A stretch of DNA of 64,000 nucleotides from Methanoculleus bourgensis MS2 (GCF_000304355.2 NC_018227.2:310001-374000); one strand, 5' to 3'. Counted from the first letter of the stretch, positions 25,526 to 35,055 are shown. The notes: a model not told the origin generated them from the sequence alone. A program made the numbers and translations.

Positions 25526-26899
25526 TGCACCGATTCCCAATAACCAGTACACTCACGAGAAGCGATGACCGATCGGTTTTCGCCCGATCTTGACACTCGC
25601 GAGTCCCGGCGCCACACCCGGGCATCACCACGCACTGCCCTGTTCCGGGGACGGGGGTTTCGTGGGTCGTGCCTCGTGCGGGGAGGGGACGAGCCCCATA
25701 GGCGTTAACGTTTGGTATGGAGATCCACGAGGATACCGCCCAATTCAGCAGACGGAGGCTGTTTTGGGGCAATATTGGCCAATCTGCGGTCAATCGTTCA
25801 CCTCCTCGGAAAACGGTCTGGATTCTTGTCGGGGGGCAATCAGCGAGAGTCCGACCGGTTCGCACCAGAAGTTCATCGTGCCCGGGCAGGGTTTGCCCCT
25901 GGGTATCGCCTCGCACTGCCCCCGCCCCCTGAGGGGGCGGGGGAGGAGGCCGGAGGCCGGGCGGGGTGGGGGCAACGAGGAGGGTTCTGCGAGTTCCGCC
26001 GCCTGCGGGGAGGGGGCGAGCCCCCTCCCCGGTCCCCACCCCCCCAGGGCGATGCCCACCACGGTCCACTGCCTGGGTGAGCCGGGGGATACTCCGCGTC
26101 CACCAGAACCGACATGGGGATTCAACCGAGCTTGCACCTCGCCGATAGCCAACCCGGAACGCAGTGCACCTATGTGGTAAGTTTGCGCCAATGGGGACGA
26201 GCCCCCTCCCCTGCCCCCATCCCCAAGGCGATAGCCACCACGGTCCACCGCCTGGGGAGAGCCCGAGGAAATTCACCCCCGGGGTGGGGACGAGCACCTG
26301 ATCCCGAACAGGGGGCAACTGAGTCTGATAATTCGGAATCGGTGTAGTAGTGCACTAATGCATCGTAATGTGAGGTTGTTGGTGCATGAGATCGGATCGC
26401 CGGTAACACCCAAAAATCTCGCGAAGGGCGTGGGGAATATGAGATGCCGTGGTCCAGTACTACCGCCCGCCGCACCGGCATAGCATACCGTCCGTGGTCG
26501 TGCAGGACCCGCATCGACTGAACTGCCCGGCCGCATACCCGAACCCGACCGCAACGATCGGGATGTTGAGTAGCGAAGGCCGCTCACGGGGGTCCGAACA
26601 GGTGATGGCGTACAACGAGTGACGAGCAATTCTCCCCGTGGAGAACCGCTGATCGAGGCTGCAACAGCCATTGCCGGTACTGGTGCGCGGGGCTCCGTTC
26701 CGGGCAATCACAACCGGTCCCATCTACCCGGCAACGCTGTCGTCTGCTACGATCTCCATGTTAGTCCACGCCAAATATCCATCCGACCGACAGGAGGAGT
26801 GAAGCCGGCCAGCGTAGTTTTAAGCATCTCGCGCAACACCGCCGCACAAAAAGATATGTTTTTGATATCGTCAACGAGAGGTGCATCTCGTGAACATCC
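25526..26899. repeat. Long repeat-rich gene-free stretch
   Basis: At 25674-26100 lies a second copy of the composite seen at 8976-9350: a shared 300-base module (CGTTTGGTATGGAGA near 25712, TCTGCGGTCAAT near 25789) and then the GC-rich stem GAGGGGGCGAGCCCCCTC. A partial inverted copy lies at about 26165-26300. From 26330 to 26890 I see neither repeats nor a believable gene; all frames are broken or of unlike composition, so this may be decayed coding DNA. Confidence 0.6.
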
Positions 26900-27331
26900 A
26901 TGAATGCAAGAAAGATGAATGCAAGAAAGATCATTGCAGGGGGGTTCATCGGTGGTATAGCCCTCTTCATCGTGAACTTCGTCATCTCGGCGCTCGTAAT
27001 GCTTGTCGCCCCCTACGATGCTCTCACTCTGGGCGGTATGCGACCGGCGGATGATCCGCTGATGCTTTTCTTCTTCGTCTACCCGTTCGTCCTATCGTTT
27101 GCGGCGGCCGTCGTATTCGACCTGGTGAAGGATGCGTTACAGGGCCCGTCGAGCAGCAAAGGGATGACGTTCGGTGCAATGCTCTTCCTGATCTACACGG
27201 TGCCGGGTGTCTTCATCACCTTCACGTCGATGAACTACCCAACCGGGTTCTATCTCGAAGACCTCCTCTTCGGGGCTATAGGTTTCCCCCTTATCGGCGC
27301 CATCTACGCCATGATCTGGGAGTATCTCTAG
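26900..27331 (+). CDS. Small multi-pass membrane protein, unknown
   Basis: A 143-residue protein with four predicted membrane helices (about residues 12-38, 55-75, 88-106 and 120-141), short loops and no conserved catalytic motif. I do not recognise the family. The N terminus reads MNARKMNARK because a 15-base segment containing the start codon is exactly duplicated in tandem (26900-26929). Translation could start at either ATG (26900 or 26915). The nearest AGAGGTG is 17 or more bases upstream. It is a single gene followed by an 8-bp hairpin. Confidence 0.65.
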   Translation: MNARKMNARKIIAGGFIGGIALFIVNFVISALVMLVAPYDALTLGGMRPADDPLMLFFFVYPFVLSFAAAVVFDLVKDALQGPSSSKGMTFGAMLFLIYTVPGVFITFTSMNYPTGFYLEDLLFGAIGFPLIGAIYAMIWEYL

Positions 27332-27345
27332 CCGGTCCTCACCCG

Positions 27346-27371
27346 GGACCCGCTTACCCGGGCGCGGGTCC
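27346..27371 (+). terminator. Hairpin after the small membrane protein gene
   Basis: GGACCCGC / GCGGGTCC, an 8-bp perfect stem with a 10-base loop, 15 bases after the stop. There is no T tract, so its termination role is uncertain. Confidence 0.4.
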
Positions 27372-27561
27372 TGGGAGAGCCCTGCCACCCGAAAAGAGCG
27401 GCACGGGTATCGGAAGTTCCCGCCGATCATCCTCGCGCCCGGCGAGCTCCGGGCCCTGAAAACAGCCGATCACATACTTTACGAATGCATCCTTGGAGGA
27501 AAAGTATTGATCGAGGGGTAATGAAGCACCGGTCTGAGCAATGCCTTGAGCGGGGGAAGAC

Positions 27562-28935
27562 TTACTTCCCGGTTATCCTTCTGATCCTCACGAGCGGCGA
27601 CGAGCGTTCGAGGAAACCCGAGAGAAACCCGGCAAACTCCCTATCCCAGCACCCTGCACCGACACTCACCGTCCAGCCATTCTCCATCGAGCGGCGGACA
27701 TGTTTGCCGAGCGCGACATCCAGGAGCGCCTTTGACCGCAGGAGGTCGACAGCCCGGGTGAACGTGCGGGGGAGTTCCACGACATAGCGCCCGTCCTCGA
27801 TGTAGGGGCCGGCGAGAACCTCGTCATCGACGTACTTTGCGACGAACTTTGCGGCGTTCCCCCGCGACCAGGCCGGCGGTCCGATGTGGCGCCGCATCAC
27901 CGGGACCTCATTCGCCATCAGCTCAAAGAGGAGCATGCACCGGTCCTTCTGCATGCAGACATCAAGCCGGTTTGCCGGAAACCCGCTCCGCTCGAGGAGT
28001 TCCCGGATAGATTCAGCTGATTTCCGGAGCTGGGGAACCACCGTATCAGGCGTGTACTCCGGCGTTGCGAAGGTGATGGCGAAGAGGTATGTCCCCCGCG
28101 CCGCAAGCAGGCGGGCGAAGACCTCCCGGCTGAGCGGCGGGGAGGATGGCCGGCAGAAGAACGCCTCGGACGGCTCCTCCAGGTAGCCGCGGGCGAGCTC
28201 CACGAACTCGAACATCCGGGAGACCGAGAGCGCCGCCGCCACGTTCCTCTCCGGGTCGACGGGGTCGATGACGACGAGCGGCTCCTCGAAACTCTTTGTC
28301 CCGTGATCCTCGATATCGACAACCTCTCCCGGCTTCCAGCAGGCGGCGGCCTCGAGGAGCGGGTGGAACCCGCCGTAGTAAATTGTCAGGATCTCGCAGA
28401 GGTACCCTGAGAACCCCTCGGTCATGTGGTCAGACCCGTAGACCCCGCCTGCCTTTGCAAACTGTTTCATGAGGAGGACATCGTCGACGTAATCGCCGAT
28501 GTGGGCCCGGATGTACCGGGTGTGAAACGGCGTCCGGTCCACGGCGCTCTTGATCTCGGTGGCACTTGGGACGGCGTAGCAGGGGACGAGATCGATATCG
28601 AGCGAGTTGATCGTCGCGTTGATGTAGGGGTGTTCTGCGTACTTCTCACGCCAGGTCGCGCCGAACTCCTCTGCGATCCGGCGTGCCAGGGATAGCCCCT
28701 TCTCCTGCAGGTCCTCCCGCGGGAGGGAGGGGTCAAAGAGCATGAAGATGTCGAGGTCCCGGTCGCCCCGGACGAAGGTATCGCGGGCGACCGATCCTAC
28801 CATCATCGCCTTCGCCATCCCGGACCGCTCCACCGCCTCGATCAGGCGCTCTCCTATCGTCCTGATGTAGGCCCGCTCCTCAGGCGTGGGGCGGATCCGC
28901 CTGAGCACCTCCTCCTCGCAGGGGCACCGGGTCAA
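27562..28935 (-). CDS. cca: CCA-adding enzyme (archaeal class I tRNA nucleotidyltransferase)
   Basis: This 457-residue enzyme adds or repairs the 3' CCA of tRNAs. The nucleotidyltransferase head has MVGSVARDTFVRGDRDLDIFML with the two metal-binding Asp residues, and DIDLVPCY holds the third. The central and tail regions match archaeal class I length (about 440-460). The start is taken as TTG at 28935, which overlaps the end of thpR by 4 bases. Longer frames read into thpR in the wrong frame. It forms an operon with thpR, so the two RNA-end enzymes are coupled. The tRNA-Gly gene in this window lacks an encoded CCA and so needs this enzyme. Confidence 0.93.
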   Translation of the reverse strand: MTRCPCEEEVLRRIRPTPEERAYIRTIGERLIEAVERSGMAKAMMVGSVARDTFVRGDRDLDIFMLFDPSLPREDLQEKGLSLARRIAEEFGATWREKYAEHPYINATINSLDIDLVPCYAVPSATEIKSAVDRTPFHTRYIRAHIGDYVDDVLLMKQFAKAGGVYGSDHMTEGFSGYLCEILTIYYGGFHPLLEAAACWKPGEVVDIEDHGTKSFEEPLVVIDPVDPERNVAAALSVSRMFEFVELARGYLEEPSEAFFCRPSSPPLSREVFARLLAARGTYLFAITFATPEYTPDTVVPQLRKSAESIRELLERSGFPANRLDVCMQKDRCMLLFELMANEVPVMRRHIGPPAWSRGNAAKFVAKYVDDEVLAGPYIEDGRYVVELPRTFTRAVDLLRSKALLDVALGKHVRRSMENGWTVSVGAGCWDREFAGFLSGFLERSSPLVRIRRITGK

Positions 28936-29471
28936 AGCGCTACCTCCACAAGGTCCTCGTAGACCGATCCGCGGGGCGTAAGCGTGCTCTTCTTGAGTTT
29001 GATGCTCTCCACCCGGAACCTCCCGAACGGTTCGCGAGGCATGCACTGCACCTGCCGGAGGAGCGAAGGGTGGAACTCCTTCACCCGTGCAAGCGTTGCG
29101 TGGGGCCGGAAAGGGCGGCGTTCCCTGGGGAACCCGAGCGGCTCGAGGAGGTCGTCCACCTGCCGGGCGAGGGCGGCGCTCTCCCCGGCGTCGGTGATGT
29201 CGCACCAGACCACCCGCGGCCTCCGCGGGGAGTTGCAGGCCGCACACCCGACCGTCAGTTCGAAAGGAGCGGCCCTGACCGCCCGGAGCGCCTCGATGAT
29301 CGCCCCGATCTTCCCGGGTTCGACCTCCCCGAGGAACTTTAACGTGATGTGGAGGTTCGCCGGGTCGACGAGTGCGAGACGCCCACCTGACTGTGCCAGG
29401 ATCGCCTGGGACTTACGGACCCTCTCGCGGATCTCTTCGGGCAGATCGATTGCAACAAACGTCCTGACCAT
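28932..29471 (-). CDS. thpR: RNA 2',3'-cyclic phosphodiesterase ThpR (LigT-like)
   Basis: A 179-residue 2H phosphoesterase that opens 2',3'-cyclic phosphates on RNA to 2'-phosphates; older names call it 2'-5' RNA ligase. The two His-x-Thr-x motifs are HITLKFLGEV near residue 46 and HATLARVKEF near 125. The start MVRTFVAIDLP is the family's usual N terminus. It overlaps the CCA-adding enzyme gene downstream, as in several other euryarchaea, suggesting joint action in tRNA end processing. Confidence 0.93.
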   Translation of the reverse strand: MVRTFVAIDLPEEIRERVRKSQAILAQSGGRLALVDPANLHITLKFLGEVEPGKIGAIIEALRAVRAAPFELTVGCAACNSPRRPRVVWCDITDAGESAALARQVDDLLEPLGFPRERRPFRPHATLARVKEFHPSLLRQVQCMPREPFGRFRVESIKLKKSTLTPRGSVYEDLVEVAL

Positions 29472-29643
29472 GTTATCGTACCTAATCGTGTCTCACCCTA
29501 CAAAATGGTGCTTGTCGGGCGGGGGCACATCCGGGGATACGATGCCGGTAGGGCGCAGGGGTGGATTCGGCGCGGGTCTCACCCCGGGGCCGTACCGGAT
29601 ACCGGTGTTTGTGCGCCCTGTAATAAACGGTTCTCTGCAGTGA

Positions 29644-29973
29644 ATGAGAGCAGATATATTCGACCAGCGCAAAACCATAACGATCGAATCCGGGGGTATT
29701 ATCATTTCCGATACAACGCAATTCATCGTATATACACTAGAATTCTGCCCGAATTGCGAAATTCTCAAAGAGTTCCTGGCCTCCAGGGGTGTCCCCTTTG
29801 TCGAGTGCGACATGGCGTCCGCCGAGGCGCTGACGGAACTCCGCATGAACGGCATATTCGTCCAGGAAGCGCCGGTGCTGCAGAAAGGTGACGCGTTCTA
29901 TACGTCCGGCGATCTCTTTGCCGGCGGCGCGTTCCAGGAAGACCTTGTCGCTGACCTGATCGCGGGGGCATGA
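29644..29973 (+). CDS. Glutaredoxin-like (NrdH-type) redoxin
   Basis: A 109-residue thioredoxin-fold protein with a Cys35-Pro-Asn-Cys38 redox centre (YTLEFCPNCEILKEFL), the cis-Pro loop EAPVLQKGDAFY and a C-terminal helix. The first 22 residues are an extension, and the true start may be later. It overlaps nrdD by 4 bases (ATGA), so it is almost certainly the thiol reductant for this ribonucleotide reductase. That fits class III reductases of the subtype that take electrons from a redoxin instead of formate. It is the first gene of the operon. Confidence 0.88.
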   Translation: MRADIFDQRKTITIESGGIIISDTTQFIVYTLEFCPNCEILKEFLASRGVPFVECDMASAEALTELRMNGIFVQEAPVLQKGDAFYTSGDLFAGGAFQEDLVADLIAGA

Positions 29974-32900
29974 GGTTGGCCCGCAAGTCAACGCAGACGA
30001 CTATATTTGGGGAATTCGTCCCCGTCCTCCCCAAAGTCCGGACATCGCGGGGGTACCTTCTCGACTGGGACAGGAACCGGATCGTCAGGCAGATCATGGA
30101 GGAGAGCCGGCTGGTCGAGGTCTTCTACGGCTACGAAGGGGCCGATGAGGAGACTGCACAGGATATCGCTCGAAGGGTCGAGAAGAAGATCCAGATGCTG
30201 GGCCTTCAGTCGCTCTCAGGCCCGCTGATCCGCGAGATCGTCAACATGACGCTCCTCGAGCGCGGGCTTACGTCCTACCGCAACGTCTGCACGCGGGTGG
30301 GAACCCCGGTCTTTGACGCGCACCTCATCGATGTGGGGAGGGGATTTGAGGCCCACGACAACGCCAACCTCCAGGAGAACGCTGAGACGTCGCACAAGAA
30401 GAAGGCCGACAAGATCAGCAAGGAGCAGTACCTCCTGCAGCTCCCCCCGGACCTTGCGGACCACCACCTCCGCGGTGACCTCCATATCCACGACCTGGAA
30501 TACTTTGGGACAAGACCGTTCTGTATTGACGGGAGCACGGCCATACCTGTACGGACGGACAACCGCATCTGCAGTATCCTCCCTGCAGAACTCCCGTTCA
30601 CCGGCGAGGAATGGCGCCCAGAGGACCTCTCCGCGTTCACACCAAAGGGCTGGAGGCGGGTTAGCAAGGTGACCCGCCGGCGGGTGAACCCGGGCGAGAT
30701 GATCCGGATCCGGACGTCGAGCGGACGGTCGCTCTCGGTCACCGGCGAGCACCGGATTCCGGTGCAAACCAGGGACGGTATGGCCATCCGCCGTGCCGAT
30801 GAGGTATGCGCCGGAGATACGCTTTATGGGATCCCGAGGACCGACGCCATCCGCGGGGAGACGATAGAGGCGATCGATCTCATCCGGGAACTGCCTGCAT
30901 CGGTCCCGGCCCACCTCCTTGAAAACGTCTACGTCCGCGGTGCCGAAGAGATCTTTGCTAATGTGGTGCGGACCGGAAAGGCTGCCTCATACGCCGATAT
31001 CTCCCGGGCGCTCGGCGTCGAGCACCAGAAGCAGTGGTATACCCGCGGGATTATGCCGGTTGCTCTCTTTGCAGCCTTCTCGCGCCGCTATGGCATCCGG
31101 GATTATGATCAGGTCACCATCGGCGTCACCGGGAGCGGAAACGAACTGCCTGCTCTCTTCACGCTTACGCCGGAACTCATTCGCCTTCTTGGGTTCTTCG
31201 TTGCCGAAGGCAACTACAACGCATCGCTCGAGGCCGGGCAGTACAACCTGGCAATCACAGAGAACGCCCTAGCGCCCGCGATCCAGGCAGCGGCATGCAC
31301 AAGCCCAAACACCTACGCAACACTCACCGGAGGCACCCCCGACACCACGACCATCTACGGGGTCGAAGTGGAGCGTAACCGGGCCCTGCAGGTCTACTTC
31401 GGGGGAAAACTCGTCTACCTGATCTTCCGCTACGTCTTCGGCATTCCGGAGGGAGCGGCCGGAAAACGCCTCCCCTGGCTTGTCTACCATCTTGACGACG
31501 TGCTCCTCCATGAGTTCCTCTCCGCTCTCTTCACCGGGGACGGTTCTGCGTACTACCGCCCCGAGAAGTCGGATTGCATCGTCAACTACACCACCACCTC
31601 CCCGGCGCTCCGGCAGGAACTCTCGCTCCTGCTCACCGCGCTCGGGATCACCCCCCACATCGTCGAACTCTATAGCGAGGAAGAACGGCCGACACTCTAC
31701 CGGCTCCAGTTCACCGGGCGCAAGAATATCGAGACGTTTGCCCGGTATGCCACATTCCTTGATCAGAGGCAGGACCATATCGACGGTTTCCTCTCTGCGG
31801 TCAAGGAGGGGCGGGGCCGGGAGCGGGAAGAGACTGTTGTCGAGACCTCACCGACAGAGCCTACCGGCGAGTACGTCTACGACTTCTTCCTCGCCGGCGA
31901 CGGGACCGAGGAGAGCCATACGTTCTATGCCTCCGACGGCCTGCTCATCCACAACTGCCAGGATTGGGACCTCCGTTACTTCTTCTACTACGGCCTGATG
32001 CCCGACGGCAACGGGACGAAGGCATCGGTCGCCGGCCCGGCGAAGAGGGCTGAGGTGGCGGTCCTCCACGCGGTCAAGGCGCTCGGCTCAGCCCAGACGA
32101 ACTTCGCCGGCGGCCAGGGCTACTACAACTTCCTGACGTTCATGGCCCCATTCTTCGAGGGGATGGACTACGAAGAGATCAAGCAGCTGATGCAGATGTT
32201 CGTCTACGAGATGACCCAGATGATGGTCGCCCGGGGCGGTCAGGTCGTCTTCTCGTCGGTCCAGCTCTCCCCCGGTGTCCCCACCCTCTGGAAGGACAAG
32301 CCCTGTGTCTACCGCGGCAAGGTCTGGGACGGGAAGCAGGCGCCGCTCCGGACCTACGGCGAGTTCGAGCGGGAGGTTCGGCTCCTCTTCAAGGCGCTGA
32401 TGGAGGTCATGCTCGAGGGGGACTACTGGGGCAAGCCTTTCTCCTTCCCGAAACCCGAGATCAGCATCGAGCCCGACTTCCTCACCGAGAACGAGGAGTT
32501 CAACCGGGAGCACCCCGACCTCCCGACCTACCACGACCTCTACCTGATGACCTTTGAGCTCGCGTCCAAATACGGCACCCCCTACTATGACAACCAGATC
32601 CCACCCTACCGGGGCGCCGGAGAGGGGATCTCGTGCTACCAGTGCCTCGCGGGCGACGAACTGGTCCCGGTGGCTGACAGCGACGGGAGGATCATCGTCA
32701 GGGCGATCAGCGACCTCTTCGATGCTGCGGCAAAGAACGGGAGACGGATCGACTCCTTCGGCACGGAGCTTGCTTACTATGACGGTAAGGCCCCGAGCGT
32801 CGACTTCACGACCCTGGAGGCGTCGCTTCGCCCGTTCCACGGCGTGATGCGGCAGCGGTATATGGGGGACCTCCTCAGGATCACCCTCGAGTCAGGCCGG

Positions 32901-34976
32901 CAGATCACCGTCACGCCCGACCACCCGGTGTACGTCCTGAACGGCGGGAGGTTTGTCAGGGAGACGGCAGGCGATCTCGAGCCCGGCGACTACCTGCCGG
33001 TGATGAAGGCCGGCGGGTTCTCCGAGACGCAGGTCGCCGGGATCGATGTCGCGGAGGTCATCGCCGGGGCAGGCTACGCCGACCAGATCCAGGTCACCGA
33101 AGACGGAGTGAAGACCCGTGGCGCCCGGCGTCCCGGCCTGCCCCGCACCCTCCTGGTCAGCCGCGACCTCGCAGCGTTCCTCGGTTACTACCTTGCGGCA
33201 GGGTCAAGCGACCACTCCGGGCGGCGGTATACGGTCAGGCTCTCCTTTGCGGGGCGCGAGGCCGGTCTTGCGGCGGACGCAGCCGCCTGCATCCGCACCG
33301 TCCTCGGGTATGAGCCGAAGGTCAGCGAGTCTGCCGCGGGGACCGAGGTCGTCGTCAGGAGCAAACTCATCTACCTGCTAATCGACGCACTCGGGTGCGG
33401 CTCCTCCGCTGGCGAGCGATCGGTGCCCGACCTCCTCTTCAACATCGACCGCACCCTGGTCGGCGACTACCTCGGCGCTGCCTTCCGCGCCGGAGGGAGG
33501 GGGACCTCCAGGCGCCGTGCCCGGAGCATCAGGCTGAAGACGGCCTCCCCGGACGCTGCCCGGAGACTGGTCTGGCTGGCAGGGGAGATCGGCGTCCAGA
33601 TGAGTTACGCCGAGCGGGAGGCGACGGTCCGGAGGGTCGATGCCCCCGAGAAGGCCTACATCTGCAGGATCACGGCCCAGGACCAGATCGACCGGTTCCA
33701 CGCAGAGACCGGGTACAGCGCCGAGGTGCCTCTGGGAAGGGAGACCGGCGGGGCCTTCACGCACCTCCCGGAGAGCGGGCAGGCTTTTGGGTGCACCGCC
33801 CTCGCGTGCGCCGGCAGGTACAGCGCCGGCGAGCTTGAGGGGATTCAGGTCTCGCTCTTCCTCCCGCCCGCCGCCGCTCAGATCACCCGGGGCGACGTCC
33901 ACCCGCTCCGTATCCGCTCGATCGAGCCGGTGCCATGCGACGACGGCTACGTCTACGACCTCGTCGATGTCGCCGGGACCCATACCTTCGCAAACGCGCT
34001 CGGCATCGTAACCGGGAACTGTTGCGCCTACCAGTTCTCGTCGCTTGCAAACGAGGACGACGAGTTTGAGGACAAACTCTACTTCCGGGAGGGGAAGCAC
34101 TTCTCGATGGGTTCCTGGCAGGTGATGTCCATCAACTGCCCGCGGGCGGCATATAAGGCGGAGGGCGACCAGGAACGGCTCTTTGCCGAACTGAAGGCGC
34201 TCATGGACACCGCCGTCGAGCTCTACCGCATCAAGCGGCGCTGGATGTCGCTGATCCGGACAAACGGGCGGATGCCGTTTGCCATGCAGCGCCCGAAGGA
34301 CCCGAACACCGGCGAGCGCGGCGCGGTCGCCGTTGACCTCGAGGGGCTCGTCTACACCATCGGCGTGGTCGGGGTCAACGAGATGGTCCAGCACTTCACC
34401 GGCCATCAGCTCCACGAGTCGAAGGATGCGTTCCGCCTCGCCGTCCGGGCCATGACGGAACTCGAGATGTACGCCCGTGAACTCTCGGCGAAGCACAACA
34501 TGACGATCGCGCTTGCCCGCACCCCGGCGGAGACGACCGGCCAGCGGTTCGCGGTCGCCGACCTCCTCGACGAGCGGTTCCGGGACCACGCGATCAAGGT
34601 CATCAAGGGCGACGCTGATGCGGCGCTCGATATGCTCGGCACGACGCTTGACCTCCCCATCTACTACACGAACGGGACCCATGTCACCCCGGCGGCCCCG
34701 GTCCCGCTCACGAAGCGGATCGAGATCGAGCACGTCTTCTTCCCGATCGTGGACGGCGGGAACATCTTCCACATCTGGCTTGGGGAGGCGCGGCCTGACC
34801 CCAGGGGGCTGATGGAGATGGCGATGAACCTCTGCCGGACGACCCAGATCGGCTACTTCGCCTTCACCCGGGATCTCACGGTCTCCCTCAAGGAGTACCG
34901 GGAGCTCAGGCCGAGGCATGAGGAGCCCGGGAAGGCGGCCGGAACGTCCCCGGCGGCAGACCGGGCGGACGCCTGA
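29970..34976 (+). CDS. nrdD: Anaerobic ribonucleoside-triphosphate reductase NrdD with two inteins
   Basis: The precursor is 1668 residues and the spliced protein is 731. The exteins are residues 1-184, 663-891 and 1351-1668. The +1 residue after each intein is Cys: CQDWDLRYF follows intein 1, and SCYQ-CCAYQF is formed across intein 2. Splicing therefore rebuilds active-site strands, including a three-cysteine cluster suited to a redoxin reductant. The N-terminal part (residues 1-120) is an allosteric-type region. The extein ends FTRDLTVSLKEYRELR and then a Pro/Ala/Glu tail. The zinc ribbon and the R-V-x-G-Y glycyl-radical motif expected there are absent, and no frameshifted copy lies downstream. 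NrdG is not in the window. An oligo-T terminator follows. Confidence 0.93.
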   Translation: MRLARKSTQTTIFGEFVPVLPKVRTSRGYLLDWDRNRIVRQIMEESRLVEVFYGYEGADEETAQDIARRVEKKIQMLGLQSLSGPLIREIVNMTLLERGLTSYRNVCTRVGTPVFDAHLIDVGRGFEAHDNANLQENAETSHKKKADKISKEQYLLQLPPDLADHHLRGDLHIHDLEYFGTRPFCIDGSTAIPVRTDNRICSILPAELPFTGEEWRPEDLSAFTPKGWRRVSKVTRRRVNPGEMIRIRTSSGRSLSVTGEHRIPVQTRDGMAIRRADEVCAGDTLYGIPRTDAIRGETIEAIDLIRELPASVPAHLLENVYVRGAEEIFANVVRTGKAASYADISRALGVEHQKQWYTRGIMPVALFAAFSRRYGIRDYDQVTIGVTGSGNELPALFTLTPELIRLLGFFVAEGNYNASLEAGQYNLAITENALAPAIQAAACTSPNTYATLTGGTPDTTTIYGVEVERNRALQVYFGGKLVYLIFRYVFGIPEGAAGKRLPWLVYHLDDVLLHEFLSALFTGDGSAYYRPEKSDCIVNYTTTSPALRQELSLLLTALGITPHIVELYSEEERPTLYRLQFTGRKNIETFARYATFLDQRQDHIDGFLSAVKEGRGREREETVVETSPTEPTGEYVYDFFLAGDGTEESHTFYASDGLLIHNCQDWDLRYFFYYGLMPDGNGTKASVAGPAKRAEVAVLHAVKALGSAQTNFAGGQGYYNFLTFMAPFFEGMDYEEIKQLMQMFVYEMTQMMVARGGQVVFSSVQLSPGVPTLWKDKPCVYRGKVWDGKQAPLRTYGEFEREVRLLFKALMEVMLEGDYWGKPFSFPKPEISIEPDFLTENEEFNREHPDLPTYHDLYLMTFELASKYGTPYYDNQIPPYRGAGEGISCYQCLAGDELVPVADSDGRIIVRAISDLFDAAAKNGRRIDSFGTELAYYDGKAPSVDFTTLEASLRPFHGVMRQRYMGDLLRITLESGRQITVTPDHPVYVLNGGRFVRETAGDLEPGDYLPVMKAGGFSETQVAGIDVAEVIAGAGYADQIQVTEDGVKTRGARRPGLPRTLLVSRDLAAFLGYYLAAGSSDHSGRRYTVRLSFAGREAGLAADAAACIRTVLGYEPKVSESAAGTEVVVRSKLIYLLIDALGCGSSAGERSVPDLLFNIDRTLVGDYLGAAFRAGGRGTSRRRARSIRLKTASPDAARRLVWLAGEIGVQMSYAEREATVRRVDAPEKAYICRITAQDQIDRFHAETGYSAEVPLGRETGGAFTHLPESGQAFGCTALACAGRYSAGELEGIQVSLFLPPAAAQITRGDVHPLRIRSIEPVPCDDGYVYDLVDVAGTHTFANALGIVTGNCCAYQFSSLANEDDEFEDKLYFREGKHFSMGSWQVMSINCPRAAYKAEGDQERLFAELKALMDTAVELYRIKRRWMSLIRTNGRMPFAMQRPKDPNTGERGAVAVDLEGLVYTIGVVGVNEMVQHFTGHQLHESKDAFRLAVRAMTELEMYARELSAKHNMTIALARTPAETTGQRFAVADLLDERFRDHAIKVIKGDADAALDMLGTTLDLPIYYTNGTHVTPAAPVPLTKRIEIEHVFFPIVDGGNIFHIWLGEARPDPRGLMEMAMNLCRTTQIGYFAFTRDLTVSLKEYRELRPRHEEPGKAAGTSPAADRADA
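30522..31955 (+). mobile_element. Intein 1 of NrdD, with LAGLIDADG endonuclease
   Basis: 478 residues, precursor 185-662. It begins CIDGSTAIPV. Block B is SVTGEHRIPV, and the C-terminal block ends GLLIHN with the canonical His-Asn before extein Cys. Both LAGLIDADG helices are present with their acidic residues (LLGFFVAEGN and FLSALFTGDGS), so the homing endonuclease looks intact. Confidence 0.95.
32643..34019 (+). mobile_element. Intein 2 of NrdD, endonuclease degenerate
   Basis: 459 residues, precursor 892-1350. It begins CLAGDELVPV, Block B is TVTPDHPVYV, and it ends GIVTGN before extein Cys. The residue before the terminal Asn is Gly, not the usual His. Both LAGLIDADG motifs have lost their acidic residues (FLGYYLAAGS and YLGAAFRAGGRG), so the endonuclease should be dead although splicing motifs remain. 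Confidence 0.93.
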
Positions 34977-34989
34977 CCGGTATCATACC

Positions 34990-34995
34990 TTTTTT
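34990..34995 (+). terminator. T6 terminator after nrdD
   Basis: Six T residues 14 bases after the nrdD stop. Confidence 0.55.
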
Positions 34996-35055
34996 GGCCC
35001 TGCGGGGAGATTCTGATAGTAGCTGTCGTGAGGACGGCGGCGTGCGAGGTAATCC

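Noticed and set aside
25482-26318. Open frames in the 25.5-26.3 kb repeat region
   Set aside because: Pro/Gly/Arg-rich translations of repeat sequence; the same sequence recurs between genes elsewhere.
26460-26723. Possible decayed gene at 26.3-26.9 kb
   Set aside because: Short frames on both strands give Cys- or Pro-rich peptides with no family likeness. Nothing firm can be said.
33378-34919. 513-codon open frame antisense to nrdD
   Set aside because: Shadow of GC-biased codons in nrdD.
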